Below are positions 53,227 through 63,960 of a stretch of 64,000 nucleotides of DNA, piece after piece. Under the pieces are notes generated by a model. It searched no databases. It had not been told where the DNA came from and worked only from the letters and a program-made list of their open reading frames with translations. The stretch is taken from the NCBI GenBank assembly GCA_018398805.1, contig JAGFBZ010000855.1:2976001-3040000 (forward strand), written 5' to 3'. The DNA comes from Hirundichthys speculiger. Lineage: Eukaryota; Chordata; Actinopteri; Beloniformes; Exocoetidae. A program made the translations under genes and the position numbers. How positions within the stretch are numbered: position 1 is the stretch's first letter; every line of letters begins with the position of its first letter.

Positions 53227-53316
53227 GCAGCAATGATAACGAACGCCTGGCGATTGCTAGACAGCGAATCCCATACCGTCTTGGTCGAGTAGTTGACGAA
53301 TGGCTACTCGACAAAG
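53227..53316 (+). CDS. nrxn1: Neurexin splice-site-4 (SS4) cassette exon
   Basis: This is the alternatively spliced 30-residue SS4 insert of LNS6. It reads (G)[15 protein letters not shown] and ends [10 protein letters not shown], almost identical to the mammalian neurexin-1 and -2 insert; neurexin-3 is clearly different here. The acceptor is AG at 53225-53226 after CTTTAAACTTTAAAG, a weak AT-rich site rather than a strong pyrimidine tract. The donor is G|GTAAAA at 53317, also suboptimal. The exon is exactly 90 nt and enters and leaves in phase 1, so inclusion or skipping keeps the frame. In the known family, inclusion of SS4 shifts partner choice: it favours cerebellin and weakens binding to LRRTM and some neuroligins. 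Weak splice sites and the TAAA-rich intron around it fit regulated use. The paralog could be another neurexin-1 or -2 copy, but not a neurexin-3 type. Confidence 0.97.
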
Positions 53317-53460
53317 GTAAAATCATTGATTAAAATTTCAAATAAAATAAACTGATTTTAACTAGGTTGTAGCAGTATTTTGTCAATAATAAACATTTTA
53401 AAAGATAATAAATTTTCAGTAAAACTTTAAAATTTAAATGATATGAGCTGTCAAATTTAG
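53317..53460 (+). promoter_or_regulatory. TAAA/TTAA-rich putative splicing regulatory element after SS4
   Basis: Immediately after the SS4 donor there are ten TAAA tetranucleotides within 144 nt, several as TTAAA or bipartite pairs (for example AAATAAAATAAAC, and TTTAAAATTTAAATG at the far end). In mammals the KHDRBS proteins (Sam68, SLM1, SLM2) bind U(U)AAA-type clusters flanking neurexin SS4 and promote skipping. The cluster is seen directly; its use in this species is inferred from the family. Confidence 0.6.
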
Positions 53461-54628
53461 TTTGTAGTATTTCATACTTTTCATAATAATGTATTTATTT
53501 TACAGATGTCAGCTGTTTTAATTCGTGTTTCTTGTCAACTTATAGTTAAAGGGACTGTAAATATGAATATAAATCTACTTACTGAAGTAATTGCAGCATT
53601 GTAAAAGTTGTCTATAAATTACTGTAGCTATTACTGTAAACATATAAATGATAAAGGTAAAAGTTTAAGTTTAGTCATCATTAGTTGTTAAGTGTTGTTT
53701 GAAACACTTCGGAAACATTTGTTGCTCATGTATGGTATAGTATGTTGTTTAGTAGTATTTGTTGTATTCTGATTAAACTGCTAGCAATGATAAATAGTGT
53801 GTAATATCAATTGGCAACGGAAATTTGAGTCCCTTTAACAGACATTGTAAATATCAGTAGGGTTTTAGATAAAGTAAATGTAATATAAAACAAACTGAGT
53901 GCATGCTTTGTTTCTTTTATTCTTCAGTAACTAAGTCATCTTCCTCATTTAAAATGTGAAATTAGCCATCCCATTTTTATGATTTGTTGTTGCCGTTTAT
54001 TCCTCTGTTTTCCTTAAAAGAAAAGTTCCTCTCATATTATTTTTATTCTGTTTCCTTTATTTATTTTCTATTCATGAGTTGTTGTTTTTTCTTCAGTTGC
54101 TTTTGCTGAAAGGATTGAACAGTAAAAGGAAAGTGTCTACCGGCAAAAAGTCTCACAGTCTGTGCCGATTCTATTAAAACCTAAAAGGAAAAAGTGCTAG
54201 TCAACATATAAATACTCGATGAAATACATATATAAACAATCAAGTATCTTTTTTATTGGCTAATGATTTTAATGTGTTTTACATTATAAGGTTAAAAGTA
54301 AACTTACTGTATTCGCATAACAGATCGAATTCTATGTTGTTGTTTTTTTTCCTTGCCATTTTAGGTTAGGCTGCCCTTTTAGCAAAGCATTGATGTATTT
54401 TTTTTTCTCAAATTCTGTTTATTTATTTCCATTTCATAGGCATCTCATCATTTTAATTGCAATAAATTACCAGGGTTTGTCTCATCGCCCAGTAATTTAT
54501 TGGTTTCATTAGCCACTCTGCGAATAATCTGTTTTTTTGTCCTTTAATTTCCTGTTCAGTAAAACTTTCCAAAAGCTTGAGTCCACGGTTCAACATTGTT
54601 GTATATATGCAACATGCTTTTTCCACAG
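53317..54628 (+). other. Short AT-rich neurexin intron downstream of SS4
   Basis: 1,312 nt between donor GTAAAA and acceptor TTTTTCCACAG. The sequence is markedly AT-rich and free of recognisable transposons, unlike the neighbouring introns. This fits constraint around a regulated exon, although constraint itself cannot be measured here. Confidence 0.85.
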
Positions 54629-54948
54629 GGCGACAGCTCACAATCTTCAACAGCCAAACCACCATACAGATTGGGGGCTGGGAGCGAGATCGAAGTCGAT
54701 CGTTTCAGGGCCAGCTCTCAGGCCTCTACTATAACGGCTTAAAGGTGTTCATCATGGCCGCTGAGGGGGATCCCAACATAAAGATCGAGGGAAGCGTGCG
54801 GCTTGTGGGGGAGTCACCCTCTTCTATCACGCCACAGTCGAGTACCACAGCTAATCGCTCAGAGACATCCACGTCCATCATGGAGATCACCACCACCACT
54901 GCTTCCAGCAGGAGAGTCAAGACTACAACACCACGGGAGCCTCAGCAG
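54629..54948 (+). CDS. nrxn1: Neurexin exon: end of LNS6 and start of Ser/Thr-rich stalk
   Basis: Coding exon after SS4. The acceptor is TTTTTCCACAG (AG 54627-54628) and the exon begins GG, completing Gly, then RQLTIFNSQ. In rat neurexin-1beta numbering Arg232 and Thr235 (neuroligin contacts) and the Ca2+ ligands Ile236 and Asn238 are preserved (Ile 54643, Asn 54649). [16 protein letters not shown] and SVRLVGE close the LNS fold. A Ser/Thr-rich stretch ([20 protein letters not shown]) follows, matching the O-glycosylated stalk, and the exon stops at PREPQQ with donor GTAAGA at 54949. Length is 320 nt, ending in phase 0. Two unusual points: the loop after IGG reads WERDRSRS, two residues longer than in the mammalian paralogs, and NRS at 54853-54861 is a sequon that mammalian neurexin-1 seems to lack. 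The next exon (SAECPSDDED in mammals) is not in the window. Confidence 0.96.
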
Positions 54949-55409
54949 GTAAGAGTGACCTTGAATAATTCAGCAGTCACAGACTGTTATTCAAATCTTT
55001 ATCGTCTCGACTTGATTGATTTTTCTGATGTTGACATGAACTCAAGCATCTCTGAGTTAATGTCCTCCTCGAAATAATAAGGACAGTAATTATCCCAGAT
55101 TACTACCAACAAAGTTTAGCACATCCTGCTTTAGTACACATGCGCTAAGTGCTCTAATCCAGTGCACACCTATAAGCTGCTTTAGATAAACAAGTCTGCT
55201 GTAGAATAAATGTAATGCAATTTGCCATACTGCATCCTATCATCATATTATTATATGAAGAATGCATTATTTTATTGTGTGTAATGTTTTTCTTCTCCTG
55301 AGTCCCATAACCTAAAAAATTGAGGGAACTTAAGTCTGTCGATCCACAGCTAGGAGCAGCACCACAGGCACTCTTCCCAGCATTTCTCCAGCTTGCAATC
55401 AGATATCTG

Positions 55410-55413
55410 CGTG

Positions 55414-55447
<34 letters not shown>
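55410..55447. repeat. Compound (GT)n-(GA)n microsatellite
   Basis: GT units with one GC interruption followed directly by GA units, shortly downstream of the stalk exon. Confidence 0.95.
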
Positions 55448-58259
55448 TGATAACCATCGTGGAGATTCTCCATCATGTTTATCTGTCCTGCATAAGCTGC
55501 GCAGCATCTGCAGGAGCACATTACCTCTCAGATGTCACAATGTGTGACTAAACAATGCCACACACAATATGTGTACGATCCTATAAACTAGAGATCAGGC
55601 CATACTTGCACTATTTCAAAAACAGAAAATGTTGTCCTACAATAATGGGTCATGGATTTTAAATAAGTAGGAGCAATAAAAATGAACTGACCTGCCTTTT
55701 AGAATATTACTTGTCTTTGCATGACCACTATTTGCACATTATTTGAAATTATTTGAAATCAACTGTGTAAACACACAAAAACTATGAAGATACTTACAGT
55801 TCTATGTTTATTATTTATTATTTTTTTTTCCATTTGCTTAATCAAGGACAAATGGACAGCGTACTGACAAAGACAGGAAAAAGACTTACATTGTTAAAAT
55901 ATATCCCTTAAATCAGATTAACTCCTGTTGTTCCACTTTTAATCTAATTCAATAATTTCAAGAATGCATTTATCTAAAATGTACAATAAAAGAGCTGGAA
56001 TGTTAATGCAATTTTAAAGCAGACTTCAAAACAAAACAGTAATCTAGATTTTCTTTCAGTTTAGCAGGGAGTTCAGTGTTTAAGTCAATGCAGTGCCACC
56101 AACCCAGTAGCAGTAAAAACAGCCTATTACTGGTTGTCCTCTAACTCTGTCTGACCCAAGACCATCATATCAGTTTGTGTAAGGGTCTGCAGATGCAATC
56201 ATAAATATTGACTGAGTGAAATGGCTTTTTCTCATACTCAGCATGGTCCCTGAACCGTTGAAACAGCATATAATGCAAGAGAAATAACAGACAAAGGACT
56301 GTAATTATGTTCCTGCTCCATGAACAGTTGCTACCAAGGAACTGAAGAAGGGAGGAGACTAATATGGCTGTTTTATATTCCAGAGAAAATGAAGTGATAT
56401 CAATGGCCAGCTTGGTATTATAGTACACTATGGGTATAATTTATGTTATGTATATTTGAATCCTGTTGTTATTGTAATAAGGTTCATCTTAAATGTTTAA
56501 ATCAACAACAGTTTATCTTGTTGTTTGTTGTTTGGTGATGCACTCAGTACACACATAAAACTGAAGGGAATGAAGATCTACCTCTGTGGTTTTAAAACTA
56601 TCTGTAAGGCTTGACATGGGGAATTTTTTTTATACCATTTTGGGAAAATGAATCTAGGTAGAACTGTTGTCCTTTCAGGTTACACAACATATCCCAAACT
56701 CACTTTTAAAGCAGCAAATAAACTTTGGAAAACATAGAACGATCAAGGCAGAACGTGTTGTTCTAAATTTTATCTGAGGCATTCATAGAGAAAAAGGTCA
56801 TGGGATTAAAGAGTTGCTTGGCAATAAATGAGGCATGCAAAACTGCGCTCATTGAGAGATGTCAGCATGTTCAGTTTGATTCAACGTGACAACCTGATGA
56901 GCTCCTGCGGTAGGACATTACTGTCTCAGAACACTGCACTTAGAGAGACATCATGTCTCATCTCAGTAGAAAAGAGCTGGTGCATTCAGTGTCCTTCCTC
57001 TCGGGTAGTCAGCATTTTAATCATTGTCCAGCTGTTCTCATCTCCCCACTAATGGTGAATTTCAATTTGTTGAATGCCTTTTTGTTCTATGACTTTAACG
57101 TCACTAGAGCATCCACATTTTCAGTATGGTCGCCCCCATAGACAGACAGTTGCTAACAAAAGCAGGAGTGAACCTCTAAATATGGAAGGTGAGTGAAAAT
57201 ATGATGTAGCAGAAGACGAATATTGTATTTTTGATTCCAACAAGCAGTTGGAATGCCCTCTCACTGAAAAGATTTCGGCCTCTCTCCCTTTTTGTTTTCT
57301 TTAATCAATGTTTTAAATTGTAATTTCATTATAATTACTCTCAACTCTGTCTTTAATAGTTAGACAGCAACTAATCAATGTTCCTTTGCAATTTATATAA
57401 TATGAGGCCTCTCATGTAGTTGCCCTAAAACACATTCGATAAATGTTGTTGTAAATGAATATGTAAACGCTGTACTTATGAGTTGTTAAAACATTTTTCT
57501 ACATTCCATAAGGAGGCAAGAGGCAGATTTTTATGTAAAAAGATTTTGTCAAGCGTGAAGTACAAAATACAAGTTCAATAAGTTCAATGAAAACCAGACC
57601 TTGATGATAACCTTATATAATACCCTATATAATCTATACTATCACTAATCACGCTTGATACCTGCTTTGAAGTAGTGAAAAAGATTATATGCACCAACAA
57701 CTGCAGGCTTGCTTTGCAAAACATTGTGAAAATTCCAGTGCAGTAAGATATTTCTGTGACATAGGCTCTACAGATTTAAGGAGTGTCGGCTTGCACTTTT
57801 CCAGTTCTCCCCAAGGATGAAGTCATTTCATAGAATATTTATTTTTAAGGGTTTGACTCTGTTCAGTTGCCCTTCAAGAGTTATCTCAGTGCTAGTCTAG
57901 AGCTATATTGTTGCTGAAACCTGTGGACTTGGGCTTTTGGCTGATCTACTTTGTCTATTTATGCTCTGTGAATTTTTCATCTTTTGGCACAGTGTTTTAA
58001 TTAGGAGAGGAAAAACCACAGGGAAAAAAAAAACAACTAATGAGCAATTAATTGAAAATTATTCACAACTGACATTCAGAACTTATAATCAATGTAATCT
58101 TGCCTATGTCAATTATTTCAATTATTTCAGTTGTTTAAACTATTCAATAGATAACCATAAATAGTTAATCAGCGTGTTTCCTTTCACTTATTTTAAGATC
58201 ACAGAGTTATGAAGTCTTCCATTATCTATTATTATTATCATTACCATGATCTACAGGGG

Positions 58260-58262
<3 letters not shown>

Positions 58263-58327
<65 letters not shown>
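58263..58327. repeat. (AT)n microsatellite, about 65 bp
   Basis: Pure AT dinucleotide run. Self-complementary and probably highly variable in length. Confidence 0.97.
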
Positions 58328-58329
<2 letters not shown>

Positions 58330-61300
58330 CCAAAATATTTGCTAGGGAACATCATGATATTAATTTGGGGTCATATCACCCAGCTCTACTAATGACTCAG
58401 AATAGATATTTGAATTTTGTTTTCTATGTAAAATTCAAGTCACATTCGGATAACTGATTGATTCATTCCAGGGCTTTAAACTCACCCTAGTAAAAAGATA
58501 GTGAAAGACACAAGGGTCCTGTCTGGATGCTTTCTCATATCTTTAGACTTCCTGATTTCGAGATTTTAAACTTGAGTCTCAAATATTCTCTATAGTCCCA
58601 TTTTCTGCAGTGCGCTTTCTGCCCAATGCGGAGGAGGTATCATATTATATGTGCCGGTCTGTCAATGTCGTAATGAAGTGTCTGTTCCCTGCAGCGGTGC
58701 CCACTCACATTCAATTAAGCCATAATGCACTTGTGTTTGCATTCAAAAACGGTGATCCAGATACTGTTCACATATACCCACCAAGGGATTATATGCTCTC
58801 CTCTTGCAGGATTTGGACTACTCCCATCCGTCTGATTGTTACATACAAGCAAGTAAATACCTTTCCTGCACCCAAAGAGTTTGCTTTGTGCTACTTGAAT
58901 ATAAATTTGCAGAGTGTAATATCTCTTGATGTAAAGTGGAAGTCAAAACTGCCAAAATCAAATATTGTACATCTAATGACGAGCCTAACGAGCAGCTGTT
59001 GGGGACTGTGGTTGTGACGTGCTGTGTTACAGCTGTTCTCCATAATTCTTTGACAAACGTCTTTAAATTAATTAACTAATGATATCACCAAATTTTTAAA
59101 ATGCAGAAACTGCTTCCCCTGCCACTGTCTTCATACCTTATCAAATACACTTTATGAACAACAACCACTGATGTAAATAAGTGCTTTAGTGATGTAACTT
59201 GAATGCTTTTAAAGTGCTAGTGGACAAAAAAGTAATCTTGCTGAAGGATAGCAGTTAATACCAGATGATGCTTAATCAAAAGCACTCCAGGATGAGAGAT
59301 AGCACCCAATGTTTCTCCTTCCCTCTCAGCAGAAAGAAAAGAGAGAAAAAAGAGGAATGTCTGCTATCTAGAAGAGCCATTGAGCCCCTGCTTATGACAG
59401 TGATGGATCCTCACCTACATTGCTCAGTATTATCAACCCCAGCCAGCACACATACAGTATATAAATCTCACAAGCATTTCTAGTGTGAAGTGGCTGTATA
59501 CCTTCCACTGGTGTTGTCAGTGGGAACATCATCTAAAGTTGCTAATGGCTCTGGTATCATAGAGAGACACAAGGGCAGAGTAATACAGCAGAACAATGTT
59601 GCAGTACATGGAGGCCTGGTTTTGGCAATTACCGTATTCAGAACCTAAACTGTGTTGTGTTTTCTATATTTTTTAGTTATTCTGAATCATATACATTACC
59701 AGAATAATTATTCTGTGATTCATCAATTTGGGGCTTGTGAAACTTAGCAGTCTCATTTAACCAATGGTTCAATGGTTGTGTGTTTTAGTCACTGCACTAC
59801 TTATTATGCTTTGATTGGTTTTAAACATAGTGATTCTGCCATATCAGATTTATCTAACTTATTCTCCACACGTTCTGTAAAAGAAAGGTAAATGAAACAC
59901 AAATTCAGTCAGCAGGATGAAAGGACCCATGGATTTTGACACAAGCTTTGTGCCAGTCCATCCATAAGATGTTAAGCTTTTTTAGAGCAAAATTCAAAGG
60001 ATCAACACTGGGATACTCAACATAAAGACAACTCTCTGAAACAACAGTAAATTTGAATTTCATGTGGCATTTAAGGCTTTTGCTTTTATTTCATGACATT
60101 TTTGTATAAAACGATTTTGTTTTAATAACGAGTTGGTGGTTTTAAAAAAAAAAAAAAAAAAAAAGCCCAGCTATGGTCTGTTCCTTGGGAGATTAAATGG
60201 TGACTATGCACATCATTTTCACCAAATAGCCAATTGGCCCCACTATTTTTGGATTAACCCTGAGTGATGTGGGTGTAATGGCCATTCAACTGAAGTGAGG
60301 AACATTCAAAACACATTGTGAGGGCTATTTCATTGGCAATCACGCCACACGGTTGAGCTTGAGCTGAGCAGGCTCGTAGACCCTGCTTGTCTTGGTCTCT
60401 AATACATTGTGCAGAAACCTGGCATCGCTGTAATTCTCAGGGACATTTGAAAATTTGACATGCTGCTGTGCTACCCCAAGGTGCAGAAACAGAAAGTGTG
60501 TATTGCACTATACCGTGTGTCTGCATTAAAACAGAAATGTGAATATGTATTAGTTTTTCATCAGATTTATGAAACAGTGTATGAATATATTTATTTAATG
60601 AATCTCAATCTTTGCGAAACTTGTTACAAACCTGATCTGTACTCCCATTTTATAGCGACATGAATGGATCTGGACATGCCATCTCCTAGTGATTTACATT
60701 AAGAAAAAAACAATGGAATAAATAAATGATTGCACCAGAACTAAGTAGATATAAAAATTAAAATCAGTTACCATCTCTTTCTTCTTAAAGTTTCATAAAT
60801 AAAAAGGACTTTCAGCAACAGTCAGAGCAGTCTTATTTGGACTTTGGACTGTAGTTATTTATCCAACAAATGAATACAAAAAATAACAAACAAACAAAAC
60901 CAGAAAAAAAATACAATTAAATTTGTTAACTGTAACTCTCCATTTCATTTTATGTTAAACTCTGTTGCTTTGACTTGGGGAATGCATATGTGTACATTCT
61001 CTCTGTTCATTCCTTGTTGCTGCCAGTTAGTGTGCAGGAGAAAGTAAATGCATGGCTTTTGTGTGTAGGCATCATTAATGTGTCTGGCTCCATCGTTGTG
61101 TTGTGTTTGGGTTCCTTCAAAGTTTACTTATTCACTCGTCCCTGCACAAGGTAATAAGGCTGCTGCTACAATAATCTGAAGGATTTTCTCAGACTTGTTG
61201 TTCAATAACTCCTCAAACTGCAGCTTTTCTTCCTAAAAATCTTCTGTCCTATGTCTCTTTAATGTCTTTGGTTCAGCCTTTAAGCATTGTTGTAAAAGTC

Positions 61301-62481
61301 CTGATCATTATAGACATTGTTGTTTCACAAACTGACGATGTATTTAGCCTTTACATTCTCACCTTGCATCAAAATCCACATCTGTCTTCTGTTGATGGTG
61401 TGTACAACAATGATTTAATCTTTAGTTTTGTCTCCTTTAGATTTTTTTTTCTAAACCTGCCTCAGAAACTCACCCCAAAAGTGGGTGTATTACAGTGGAA
61501 ATAATAGCAGAGCCTTTGGACAATGCCAAAACATAACCTCACATATTAAGATTCTCTAAGGAAAACTCTTACATAGTCTGTTAGTTGACCAACCTGTTAC
61601 CTAATCTGAGCTCTGGCATCCACAAGTTGTTGTTAAATAGGAAAAAAGTCACAGCACCTGTTCTTTAATGTTGGACTGGCAATCACTTACCTTCAATATA
61701 TCATGTTACTAAGCAACACACTGCTCAATAGAACAGTATATTGCCTTTTGATTGACAGGCTATATGCTGCACAAAAGGCACCTTTCTCTACAAATAATTA
61801 AAGAAAAAAATACACATATTGAAAAAAAAGAGACTATAGAGTTGTTATACTGTTTAATGGAGACAGGAGCCAAACTCCGCACTCAAGCACAAGCAATCTG
61901 TGAACAAGAAAATACTAACTAAACAAAACTTAAGGTGCTGCACATCAGGAAAAACAAAATGTACAAAAGAAGAATCCACAGTAACCAAATAGGTGATGGA
62001 ATAGGGCTGAAACAAAAACTGGTAAGAAGAAAAAAGGACCAGGAAAACCAGGAAGTACAGTATGGACTCAGAGAAGAAGTCACAAATAATAACAGGGGAT
62101 CAGTCATCGGGGACCAACACTCCCCTACTTATCCATTAAAAAAAGAAAAAAGAAACGACATTAACGTGACGTTGACACTCTTTAGTGAAGTAGAGAAGAA
62201 AAAATATATTTTTTTATTTGGTGTTCTGTGGTTGTAATTTTGGGCAGAAAGTGAACTAAAGTAAACGGATTTACAAAAGTAAGGAAATTGGTTCAGCATC
62301 AGCTGAAACCATCAGGGGTACAGGAAGAGGGCCAGCAAACCCTGTTTTTTACGCAATTCATGAATAAATAACCGATATTTAATCACACAGCTTTGCTTGG
62401 AATTGATCAAGAGGGAGACACAGAGATAGATGTTGACTGATTTTTTGTTATTGCTGTTATTTTCTTCATAACCTCACATCA

Positions 62482-62777
62482 GCATGGTGACTTGGTGGCT
62501 CGGACTATAGGTTCCTAGATCCAGTTTCTGAGTGGAGTGGAGTCTGTATGTTCTCTCCGTGCTTGTGTGGCTTTTCTCCAGGTACTCCGGCATTCCTCCC
62601 ACAGTCCAAAAACATCCATATCAGGTTTGGTAGTGGTTCTTAATTACCCACAGGAGTGAGTGTGTGTGTGGTTGTCCAGGGTTCATCACTTGCCTTTTGC
62701 CCCAAATAAAGCTGGAAAAGGCTTCAGCAGATCCCTGTGAACTTTAATCGGAATCATCAGATATAGATGATGGATAG
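62482..62777 (+). repeat. Diverged fish SINE (TATGTTCTCTCCGTG type)
   Basis: The order GGTGGCTCGGACTATAGGTT, GTCTGTATGTTCTCTCCGTG, CCAGGTACTCCGGCATTCCT, CCCACAGTCCAAAAACATCC and finally AGATGATGGATAGG follows a widespread fish retroposon of this type. Its 3' half is the same family as 39322-39435. Polymerase III boxes are degraded. Orientation matches the host gene. Confidence 0.7.
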
Positions 62778-63167
62778 GTATTATTTCACAAACAATTATT
62801 CATTCATTTTCTGTAACCCCTGAATCTTCTTCAGGGTTGTGGGTTGGCTGAATTTAACTTACCTCAGTTTCTGAGAAAGGAATCATGAGACCACAGCCAA
62901 TTGTTACCTACAGGTAACACCACGATTGCAAGTTTGAGTCAAAAGATGGAATCGATTTGTTCCGGTAGCAAAGTTATTGTTTTGTATAATCAATGACAGA
63001 AAAAAAAAAAAATTAAAAAAGTGAATGCAAAGAAAATTGCAGTTGTACTGATGGCCATCCAACAGGGTTTAAATTCCAACCTCAGAAGTTCAAATCAGGT
63101 TTGTTAGTTGGAGTTCTTGTGTTTAATTTTTTGTGACAGTGACATGAATAAGTGAGATCATGATGGA

Positions 63168-63214
63168 TGAAAGCGCCAATGTCAGGGAAATTTTCCCTGA
63201 CATTGGCACTTTCA
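63168..63214. repeat. 47-nt near-perfect palindrome
   Basis: Arms 63168-63190 and 63192-63214 are complementary over 23 bases with one mismatch (C63174 against A63208), separated by a single T. The core is CAGGGAAATTTTCCCTG. It could form a long hairpin. It has no loop suitable for a microRNA precursor and no protein-coding role is visible; a template-switch origin is possible. Confidence 0.9.
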
Positions 63215-63328
63215 AATGTTATTGGAAATTCCAAATGCTATTGCCTCTCTTAACTGGATTTACTTGAGATCTCATCTGTGTTCATGAGCCGATTTTCTTT
63301 CCCACACAATAGTTTGATCAAATAGAAT

Positions 63329-63960
63329 ATGTAAGGCCCGATCTTCGGCCAGATCTGCTATAGTCACTATTTAGGGATAATGTGTGGCGGGAGAGGTGTT
63401 CCCCAAAAAGAAATGCAATCTTCCACCCTTCCTATATCCTCTTTCCCATCTGGTTTACTTGCTACATTATGCATAGGAGTGGTTAGGGCGTGTCACTTGT
63501 TAAACCAATCAGTGCGTCAGCAGCCATTGCCTTTAAGAGCAGGTTGTGCTATCCACAAACCACTTCCCCAAACCAGTCATGGAGGGAGGACAGGGCACAG
63601 CGCTTCTCTGAAGATGAAGATAAAGCAGCTCGCGCATGAGGTGAAGGCTGCAGATGTTTGAAGCATTAGCGGGCAGGAACATCAAACCAATGCATTTCAA
63701 ACCAGCGTTTAACTGTTTGAAACCAGCCAGTTCCGTGTCTTCACCTCTACTGTTTCTGTCACGACTTGAGTTTAGGTTTGATCGGTTTAATCTTCCTGTC
63801 CATGAACGCTTCAAACATCTGACCCTTCTGTTCGACACATCTAGGCCTACTTTTCAAACAGGGTGCGGAGGTGTATGTAAGATGGCTTGGATCAGCCTAC
63901 TTGGATATGCAAATGCTCGCCAGCATGGACTTGCGTCTCAGTCGTAATATATAATTTTTA
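63329..63960 (+). repeat. DNA-transposon relic with frameshifted Myb/SANT-like segment
   Basis: It begins with the same GATCTTC..GCCAGATCTGCTA..AGGGATA block as 13868-14100. At about 63600-63658, RFSEDEDKA in one frame is followed in another by LAHEVKAAD. This looks like the amino end of a Myb/SANT-like transposon protein broken by a frameshift. Neither frame continues far. Right boundary and transposon class are uncertain; the remainder to 63960 has no identifiable content. Confidence 0.4.

Noticed and set aside
58610..59017. 135-codon open frame on the plus strand
   Set aside because: Searched for resemblance to the neurexin stalk, transmembrane and tail sequences and found none; no good flanking splice sites.
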